From contig JAITBO010000126.1 of assembly GCA_031283505.1 (NCBI GenBank), positions 1-12,076 of the forward strand: a stretch of DNA of 12,076 nucleotides, read 5' to 3'. How positions within the stretch are numbered: the stretch's first letter is position 1; every line of letters begins with the position of its first letter. A model generated the notes under the pieces. It worked only from the letters and a program-made list of their open reading frames with translations, made no database searches and was not told the DNA's origin. This DNA is from Treponema sp. Its GTDB lineage: Bacteria; Spirochaetota; Spirochaetia; Treponematales; Breznakiellaceae. Shown one piece after another: positions 6,936 through 12,076 of the stretch. A program made the position numbers and the translations under genes.

Positions 6936-7024
6936 TTAATATTCAAAACCCGGTTAGCGCAAACCTCCGGCCTGATGAAATCGGCTCAATTGCCGGTTGA
7001 AATTTATGAATTAAGGAGTTCACC

Positions 7025-7816
7025 ATGGACAGATTTTCGTTAAGCGGAAAACGGGCACTGATAACGGGCGCCAGTTACGGTATCGGTTTTGCCATTGCCA
7101 CAGCCTTCGCCGAGGCGGGGGCGGAAATTTTTTTCAATGACATAAACCGGGAACTGGTGGACAAGGGAATCGCCGCCTATAAAGAAGCCGGTATTAGCGC
7201 CTACGGCTATGTGTGCGATGTCACCAGTGAGGCCGAAGTCAACGAGCTTATTGCCAAAATCGAGGCGGAAGCGGGACCCCTTCATATACTGGTCAACAAT
7301 GCCGGTATCATCAAGCGTATTCCCATGACGGAGATGAAAGCCGAAGACTTCCGCAAGGTGATCGATGTGGACCTGAACGCCCCTTTTATCGTCGCCAAAG
7401 CGGTAATCCCCGGTATGATAAAGAACGGCGGCGGCAAGATAATCAACATCTGTTCCATGATGAGCGAACTGGGCCGCGAGACGGTGAGCGCCTACGCCGC
7501 AGCCAAGGGCGGACTCAAAATGCTGACCAAAAACATAGCCAGCGAGTACGGCGAATTCAACATCCAGTGCAACGGTATAGGCCCCGGATACATCGAAACG
7601 CCCCAGACCGCGCCGCTTCGGGAACGGCAGCCGGATGGCAGCCGCCATCCTTTCGATCAGTTCATCATAAGCAAGACCCCCGCCGCCCGCTGGGGCACTA
7701 CGGAAGACCTCAAAGGCCCCGCTGTATTTCTGGCCTCCGCCGCCTCCGACTTTGTAAACGGTCATATTCTCTACGTGGACGGCGGCATTCTGGCCTATAT
7801 AGGCAAACAGCCATAA
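7025..7816 (+). CDS. idnO: SDR oxidoreductase, gluconate 5-dehydrogenase-like
   Basis: The 263-residue protein is a classical short-chain dehydrogenase. It has the coenzyme motif TGASYGIG (14-21), D39 at the end of strand 2 (which favours NAD(H)), NNAG (91-94), and the catalytic S144, Y157 and K161 in ICSMMSELGRETVSAYAAAKG. The stretches SELGRET, NGIGPGY, TPAARWG and DFVNGH, and the DGG near the C-terminus, match gluconate 5-dehydrogenases. These interconvert D-gluconate and 5-ketogluconate in the cytoplasm; the related KduD group acts on deoxy-ketogluconates. The ribosome site AAGGAG precedes ATG 7025. The gene stands alone: no transporter, kinase or aldolase for sugar acids is adjacent. Repeat R2 lies about 90 nt upstream. 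The SDR call is certain; substrate specificity is by resemblance only. Confidence 0.88.
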   Translation: MDRFSLSGKRALITGASYGIGFAIATAFAEAGAEIFFNDINRELVDKGIAAYKEAGISAYGYVCDVTSEAEVNELIAKIEAEAGPLHILVNNAGIIKRIPMTEMKAEDFRKVIDVDLNAPFIVAKAVIPGMIKNGGGKIINICSMMSELGRETVSAYAAAKGGLKMLTKNIASEYGEFNIQCNGIGPGYIETPQTAPLRERQPDGSRHPFDQFIISKTPAARWGTTEDLKGPAVFLASAASDFVNGHILYVDGGILAYIGKQP

Positions 7817-7948
7817 GGTTCATTCTTCATAATCCTAGAGGGAGAAAGTCTCCCTCGTGTAAAATTGGGAGATGAAGTACACCGTCTAGGCACTGTTAGA
7901 AGTATTGAAGATTTTTCTTTGAAGTCTTTTGCGTATGTGGAGGAATAA
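7817..7948 (+). pseudogene. Possible gene remnant after the SDR stop (weak)
   Basis: Beyond the SDR stop, the same frame stays open for 43 codons to TAA 7946-7948. It reads ...LPRVKLGDEVHRLGTVRS, then IEDFSLKSFAYVEE. The composition is protein-like, and the codons are more AT-rich than those of the SDR. There is no ATG; TTG 7865 is the only plausible start and has no good ribosome site. I do not recognise the family. It may be the 3' end of a deleted gene, or chance. Confidence 0.2.
7838..7856 (+). terminator. Hairpin after the SDR gene (possible terminator, no T-tract)
   Basis: GAGGGAGA (7838-7845) pairs perfectly with TCTCCCTC (7849-7856) around the loop AAG, starting 21 nt after the SDR stop. 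The position suits transcription termination, but the sequence that follows (GTGTAAAATT) has no run of T. Assignment is tentative. Confidence 0.35.
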
Positions 7949-8074
7949 ATCCCTACACCCCAGTTTTCCGCCCTTAAGGACTAAAATTGACCCACAATTC
8001 AGGTATTATTATCTGTTTTAAGAAAAAAACACGGGGTTTCATAGAGTTACGCGGAGGAAACGAGAGAATAGAGA

Positions 8075-8218
8075 GACCGTTTCAAAACCCGGTTAGTTTT
8101 GAACTAGCTTCGGACTAAGGCCGATGGAAAAAGCGGCTAAATATCTGCTTTTCCCTTACATTCAAGGTTGTTTGCCAAGTAAAGTTTGGCTTTCAAACCT
8201 TGAGTTTTGAAACAGCCT
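8075..8218 (-). repeat. Hairpin repeat R3 (inverted orientation, enlarged)
   Basis: Outer arms GTTTCAAAAC (8079-8088) and GTTTTGAAAC (8204-8213) are perfect inverted repeats, and imperfect pairing extends to 8075 and 8218. Inside are TTCAAAAC/GTTTTGAA (8081-8088 with 8096-8103), a stem with GGAAAAAGC near 8125-8133 facing GCTTTTCC near 8148-8155, and a two-tier hairpin of TCAAGGTT (8162-8169) with AACCTTGA (8196-8203) enclosing GCCAA/TTGGC. On the minus strand the CAACCTTGAA linker matches the R1 linker, which sets the orientation. Its outer stem resembles R1 and R2 with CCC/GGG changed to TTC/GAA. The right edge is about 95-105 nt before the citrate synthase start. Confidence 0.7.
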
Positions 8219-8273
8219 CACATAAAAAACCCTGTTTAATTTCCGGCTCCTTAATCCTTCCATTGTAAAAATA

Positions 8274-8302
8274 TTCATTTTATGTTAAAAACAACGTATA
8301 AT
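8274..8302 (+). promoter_or_regulatory. Likely citrate synthase promoter
   Basis: A perfect -10 box TATAAT lies at 8297-8302. The -35 candidate TTCATT (8274-8279) is weak but spaced at 17 bp. Transcription would begin near 8308-8310, at the first of two in-frame ATGs, so translation probably starts at the second ATG, 8320. Confidence 0.55.
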
Positions 8303-8319
8303 TATACATGGGGGTTTTA

Positions 8320-9675
8320 ATGGAGAATGTACGGCGCTATATATCCAGGATAGCTGGAAACGATTATATTGACGCGGGTCTATACGATAAATTTAACGTC
8401 AAGCGGGGGCTCCGTAACGCTGACGGGACCGGTGTACTTGTGGGTTTGACCCGTATAGGCGATGTCCACGGCTATAATATAGAGAACGGCAAAAAAATAC
8501 CGGTAGACGGCAAGCTCTTTTACCGGGGCATAGACGTGGAAGATATGGTCAGTACCGCCGCCGCCGAAGGCCGTTACGGGTTCGAGGAAACGGTCTACCT
8601 TTTGTTGTACGGTTCCCTTCCCACCAGGGAACAACTCGACGAGTTTTGCGCTCTCATGGGGCAGAACCGGGCTCTGCCTAAGAATTTTGCCGAAGACAGC
8701 ATCATGAAGGCCCCTTCCCGGGACATCATGAACAAGCTGGGCCGTTCGGTCCTGACCCTCTATTCCTACGATGATGATCCGGAAAACCTCTCTCCGGAGA
8801 ACGTGTTTCGCCAGTGCATAGAGCTTATCGCCCGGTTCCCCACCATCGTTGCCTATTCCTATATGGCCAAGAAGCACTACTACGACCACGAAAGCCTCAT
8901 TATCCATCTGCCGGAATCGAACTGTCAGAGTGCCGAGACTATTCTTTCCCTTATACGGCCGGACCAGAAGTATACCCATCTGGAAGCGGAAATTCTCGAT
9001 CTGGCCTTGATTCTCCACGCGGAGCATGGAGGCGGAAACAACTCTACCTTTGCGGTCCATTTGGTTTCCTCGGCGGATACGGATACCTATGCCGCTATTA
9101 CCACAGGTATCAATTCCCTTAAAGGTTTTAGACACGGGGGCGCTAACATCAAAGTGATGGGCATGATGGAGGACATCAAGCGGCATATCACCCATTGGGA
9201 CAGCGAAGAGGAGGTGGCCGATTACCTGGCGAAGATACTCCGGGGCGAAGCTTATGACGGACGGGGCCTAGTCTACGGTCTGGGCCACGCGGTGTACACC
9301 AAATCCGACCCCCGGGCAGTACTCCTTAGGAACAAGGCCGCCGTACTTGCGGAGGAGAAGGGCCTTGCCGATGAATTCAACCTGTACCGCCTTATTGAAA
9401 GGCTTATCCCTGCGGTTTTCAAGAAGATCAAGGGTTCGGACAAGGACCTCTGTACCAATGTAGACTTCTATTCCGGCTTTATCTACCGGATGATGGGGAT
9501 ACCCCCGGAACTTTTTACCCCCCTTTTTGCGGTGAGCCGTGTCGCGGGGTGGTGCGCCCACCGTCTGGAGGAGATCATCTCCGGTGGCCGCATCATCAGA
9601 CCCGCCTATAAGTGCGTCCAGCCGCATTTCCCCTATATTCCCCTGGACGAACGGAAAAACGGACAGACTGAGTAG
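8320..9675 (+). CDS. gltA: Citrate synthase (citrate/2-methylcitrate synthase family)
   Basis: The enzyme condenses oxaloacetate with acetyl-CoA to citrate; in a fermentative host this would feed glutamate synthesis. From ATG 8320 it is 451 residues. Catalytic landmarks are H272 (RHGGAN), H323 (GLGHAVYTKSDPR) and D382 (NVDFYSGF), with HAEHGGGN at 233-240 and substrate Args in DPR and AVSRVAGW. All three active-site residues are present. ATG 8308 adds four codons (MGVL), but the TATAAT at 8297-8302 would place the transcript start there. GGGGG at 8310-8314 sits 5 nt before ATG 8320, so I prefer 8320. The sequence alone does not exclude methylcitrate synthase; no prp genes or other TCA genes are nearby. 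The gene converges on the EF-G-like gene with 97 bp between. Confidence 0.95.
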   Translation: MENVRRYISRIAGNDYIDAGLYDKFNVKRGLRNADGTGVLVGLTRIGDVHGYNIENGKKIPVDGKLFYRGIDVEDMVSTAAAEGRYGFEETVYLLLYGSLPTREQLDEFCALMGQNRALPKNFAEDSIMKAPSRDIMNKLGRSVLTLYSYDDDPENLSPENVFRQCIELIARFPTIVAYSYMAKKHYYDHESLIIHLPESNCQSAETILSLIRPDQKYTHLEAEILDLALILHAEHGGGNNSTFAVHLVSSADTDTYAAITTGINSLKGFRHGGANIKVMGMMEDIKRHITHWDSEEEVADYLAKILRGEAYDGRGLVYGLGHAVYTKSDPRAVLLRNKAAVLAEEKGLADEFNLYRLIERLIPAVFKKIKGSDKDLCTNVDFYSGFIYRMMGIPPELFTPLFAVSRVAGWCAHRLEEIISGGRIIRPAYKCVQPHFPYIPLDERKNGQTE

Positions 9676-9686
9676 GAACAAAAAAA

Positions 9687-9709
9687 CCGTCCGGGAAATT
9701 CCCGGACGG
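9687..9709 (-). terminator. Intrinsic terminator of the EF-G-like gene
   Basis: CCGTCCGGG (9687-9695) pairs with CCCGGACGG (9701-9709) around a short AAATT loop. On the minus strand the stem is followed at once by a run of seven T, the classical Rho-independent form, about 65 nt after the EF-G-like stop. On the plus strand it begins 12 nt after the citrate synthase stop but lacks a good T-run. It probably works mainly for the minus gene. Confidence 0.85.
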
Positions 9710-9772
9710 CGCCTCCTTATCCTGCGGATGGGGGAAGGTTCTGCAAAAGCTACAGGACGAAACAGCCTGCCT

Positions 9773-11860
9773 TTACTCCTCAGCCTCCTGGACACGGAAT
9801 GCCTGGGCCGCCTTAATGACATCCTCGGCAATCCGTCCGGAGATGGGGGCGTAATGGTCAAATTCAACACTGAAAGAACCGGTACCGCTGGTGATGGATC
9901 GTAAGTCTATCGAATAACGCAGAAGTTCTGACTGGGGAACCTGGGCGCGGATTTCCTCTATACCACCCCCTATGCCGTCCTGGCCGAGGATCTTGCCCCG
10001 TTTCCCCGAAAGATCGGACATCACGTCCCCCAGGTACTTTTCTTCCACAAAGACTGTGAGGTTCATGATGGGCTCCAGGAGGGTAGGGGACGCCTGGACC
10101 ATGGCTTCCCTAAAGGCGTTCCGGGCGGCAAGTTTGAAGGAGAGTTCCGATGAATCTACGGGGTGATACTTGCCGTCGATGAGCTTTACTTCCACATCCA
10201 CAACGGGATACTGGGCCATAGTGCCTCGGGCCATTCCTTCGGCGATACCCTTTTCTACGCCGGGAATATAGTTCTTGGGGATGGCCCCGCCGAAGATGGC
10301 GTTGACAAACTGATAGGTTTCCCCCCGGGGAAGAGGGGCTATCTCCATGACGACTTTGCCGTATTGACCGTGGCCGCCGGTCTGCTTTTTGTGGGTGTAT
10401 TCCGCCCCGGCCTTCCTAGTGATGGTCTCCCGGTAGGCCACCCTGGGCACATGGATCTCCACTTCGATTTTCTGGTTGACCCGGATCTTGTCCAGGATGA
10501 TGCTGATCTGGAGTTCGCCCATGCCCGAAATAACCGTTTCTTTGGTTTCGGCGTTAAAGTTATAACGGAACGTCTTGTCTTCTTCCGCAGCCCTTACCAG
10601 GAATTCACCAAGTTTGTCATCGTCTTTTTTGGCTGCGGCATTCACTGCTACCGCATGTACCGGCTCGGGAAGTCTGAGGGGCAGGAAGCTGAAGTTTGAG
10701 TCCCCTGCGGTAATGGTGTCGTTGGTTTTCAGCGTGGCGGACTTAGAGATGATCCCCACATCCCCGGTATTGAGTTCCCGGATTTCCTCAAGCTTTTTGC
10801 CCTGACAGGTATACAGTTTACCTACCCGTTCCTTTTTGTTCTCGGTGACGTTGAAAATTTCCGATTCGGCGGAAAGCTTGCCGCCGTATATCTTGACCCA
10901 GGAAAGCTTCCCGGAGAATTGATCATAGGTGGTTTTGATCACCAGCGCGGCCAGGGGCTTGCCGGGATCGATCTGGAATTCCTGTTGGGAACCTTCGGCT
11001 CCGGTTACCACATCTTTGGCGGAGGCGGCGCTGGGGCTTATATCAGCCATAAAGTTCAGGAAGGAGACAAGCCCGGAATTCATAAGGGCCGCCCCCGCAA
11101 AAACCGGGATGAAGGCATTGGCCGCCAGAGCCTCGACAAGGCCGATGTGCATTTCTTCAGCGTCCAGGGATCCCTTATCTATATATTTCTCCATCAGGGA
11201 GTCGTCCCCTTCGGCGGCGGCCTCAATGAGCCGTTCCCTGGCGGTGTCGGCGGCGCCCTGGTATTCGGCGGGGATGGGCCCCTCTTTTTCAAGTTCCCCA
11301 GCGGTCCCCGCAGTATAGGCTTTGGAGTTAAGGACATCAATGACCCCTTTGTAATCCGGACCTGTCCCCATGGGCAGGATAAAAGGCACGGGGTCTACCT
11401 TGAATTTCTCCTTGATGTCCTGAAGGGTCCTGTTGAAGTCGGAACGCTCGTCATCCAGTTTTGTGACAAAAAAACCCCGTGGTTTCTTCCGGTTTCCCAG
11501 GTTACGCCAGAGCTTTACCGTTTCTATCTGTACACCCGCCTTACCGTCAATGGTCAGCAGGGCGAATTCCGCAGCCCGGAAACTCAGGATCACATCCCCG
11601 ATAAAGTCCGACGATCCGGGAGTGTCGAAGAGGTTGATCTTCCGGCCATTTTTTTCCACATGGGCCAGGGCAGTATGCACGGAAATCTTCCGTTCGATTT
11701 CTTCGGAACTGGAATCGCTTAGGGTCTTACCCGATTCGACGGCTTCTGCACGAGGAATCACGCCCCCCGCAAAGAGAAGGTGTTCAAATAAGGTTGTTTT
11801 GCCGGTTCCGCCATGGCCAGATATGGCCGCATTTTTTATAAGATCCGTAGTGTAACTCAT
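9773..11860 (-). CDS. EF-G-like translational GTPase (EF-G II type)
   Basis: The 695-residue protein has the full EF-G layout: GTPase domain (about 1-270), domain II (about 300-385), domain III (about 395-475), domain IV with HKKQTGGHGQYGKV and AIPKNYIPGVEKGI, and domain V to the end. The P-loop is G15-T22 (GHGGTGKT), G3 is DTPG (79-82), and G4 is TKLD (133-136) in place of NKxD. The residue after DTPG is S83, where translocating EF-G has the catalytic His. Switch I reads RKISVH instead of RGITI. These traits fit the EF-G II / second fusA lineage of spirochaetes and others, rather than the main translocase. The start at 11860 is set by AAGGAG (11868-11873), 7 nt upstream; a longer frame from 11911 overlaps the promoter. 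It stands alone, away from the str operon, and has its own promoter and terminator. The exact role (recycling, rescue or conditional translocation) is unknown. Confidence 0.9.
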   Translation of the reverse strand: MSYTTDLIKNAAISGHGGTGKTTLFEHLLFAGGVIPRAEAVESGKTLSDSSSEEIERKISVHTALAHVEKNGRKINLFDTPGSSDFIGDVILSFRAAEFALLTIDGKAGVQIETVKLWRNLGNRKKPRGFFVTKLDDERSDFNRTLQDIKEKFKVDPVPFILPMGTGPDYKGVIDVLNSKAYTAGTAGELEKEGPIPAEYQGAADTARERLIEAAAEGDDSLMEKYIDKGSLDAEEMHIGLVEALAANAFIPVFAGAALMNSGLVSFLNFMADISPSAASAKDVVTGAEGSQQEFQIDPGKPLAALVIKTTYDQFSGKLSWVKIYGGKLSAESEIFNVTENKKERVGKLYTCQGKKLEEIRELNTGDVGIISKSATLKTNDTITAGDSNFSFLPLRLPEPVHAVAVNAAAKKDDDKLGEFLVRAAEEDKTFRYNFNAETKETVISGMGELQISIILDKIRVNQKIEVEIHVPRVAYRETITRKAGAEYTHKKQTGGHGQYGKVVMEIAPLPRGETYQFVNAIFGGAIPKNYIPGVEKGIAEGMARGTMAQYPVVDVEVKLIDGKYHPVDSSELSFKLAARNAFREAMVQASPTLLEPIMNLTVFVEEKYLGDVMSDLSGKRGKILGQDGIGGGIEEIRAQVPQSELLRYSIDLRSITSGTGSFSVEFDHYAPISGRIAEDVIKAAQAFRVQEAEE

Positions 11861-11881
11861 TGAGGAACTCCTTGTTAAACC

Positions 11882-11911
11882 ATATTGGAACAAACTTTGT
11901 ATATTTGTCAA
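11882..11911 (-). promoter_or_regulatory. Likely promoter of the EF-G-like gene
   Basis: On the minus strand a perfect -35 box TTGACA (11911-11906) is followed after 18 bp by CAATAT (11887-11882), a weak -10. The resulting leader of about 15 nt would carry the AAGGAG site. The position supports ATG 11860 and excludes the upstream start at 11911. Confidence 0.45.
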
Positions 11912-11965
11912 GAAAAAAAATTAAACTCTAGAGAATTTTCATTAAAATACTGTATACTAATTAGT

Positions 11966-12076
11966 GTCTGTCCATAATGTAGACACATTATGGACAGACT
12001 ACCTTAAAATCTGCATTTTCGTAACCTTTAGGTGAGAAAATGCAAGGTCTGTCCACAAAGTAACCGACTTTGTGGA
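11966..12076 (+). repeat. Hairpin repeat R4 (cut by right window edge)
   Basis: Hairpin A has a perfect 15-bp stem, 11966-11980 with 11985-11999, and loop AGAC. The linker reads TACCTTAAAATCT. Hairpin B pairs GCATTTTC (12013-12020) with GAAAATGC (12036-12043), has an internal loop GTA/GA, an inner stem ACCT/AGGT and loop TT. A third stem, TCCACAAAGT (12052-12061) with ACTTTGTGGA (12067-12076), is cut by the window edge. The order, linker and internal loop match R1, although the stems have other sequences. The left edge is 105 nt from the EF-G-like start codon. Confidence 0.82.

Larger units (their letters stand above)
7817..8307. other. 491-bp intergenic gap between SDR and citrate synthase
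   Basis: The gap holds a GC-rich hairpin just after the SDR, a 43-codon open stretch to 7948, about 125 bp of AT-rich sequence (7949-8074) in which I see nothing definite, repeat R3, and the citrate synthase promoter. No RNA gene or convincing complete CDS was seen on either strand. Confidence 0.6.

Noticed and set aside
10919..11722. 267-codon plus-strand frame and other plus-strand frames in 9972-11855
   Set aside because: They are antisense shadows of the EF-G-like gene in GC-biased codons.
11861..11911. 17-codon N-terminal extension of the EF-G-like gene
   Set aside because: It covers the promoter boxes and ribosome site; family members start close to the P-loop, as ATG 11860 does.

Overview
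The window looks like a bacterial chromosome of moderate GC. A termite-gut or host-associated Treponema (Spirochaetes) is my best guess. This rests on the gene mix: an EF-G-II-type factor, a stand-alone FliL-like protein, a PAS protein with a dead GGDEF domain, a gluconate 5-dehydrogenase-like SDR, and intergenic hairpin repeats. It is inference; no rRNA or marker gene is present to prove it.

Layout. (1) 1-1239, minus: a tyrosine recombinase running off the left edge, with a promoter-like inverted repeat upstream. It is probably the terminal gene of an integrated element lying to the left. (2) 1462-2777: a PrsW-type intramembrane protease (minus) diverges from a shikimate kinase-like gene (plus) across 41 bp. 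(3) 2881-4312: a PAS protein with a degenerate GGDEF domain (plus) converges on a small FliL-like membrane protein (minus). (4) 4569-6760: a cupin and glmS form a tight two-gene unit. (5) 7025-7816: an SDR of the gluconate 5-dehydrogenase group, then a 491-bp gap. (6) 8320-9675: citrate synthase, convergent with (7) 9773-11860, an EF-G-like GTPase on the minus strand. A strong hairpin between them ends the EF-G transcript.

The most unusual content is a family of hairpin repeats, R1-R4, at 4333-4470, 6885-6935, 8075-8218 and 11966-12076. R1 and R4 share one architecture: a perfect hairpin with a 4-nt loop, a conserved linker, and a two-tier hairpin with the same GTA/GA internal loop. A third large hairpin follows, which R4 loses at the window edge. 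The stem sequences differ between copies but still pair. All four copies lie in 5' gaps, with one edge about 90-105 nt from the start codon of the cupin, SDR, citrate synthase or EF-G gene. The two convergent gaps have none.

The genes are mostly separate functions: amino-sugar synthesis (glmS), aromatic biosynthesis (aroK-like), sugar-acid metabolism (SDR), citrate synthesis and translation (EF-G-like). The clearest functional unit is cupin-glmS. The hairpin repeats are the common thread across the right two thirds of the window.
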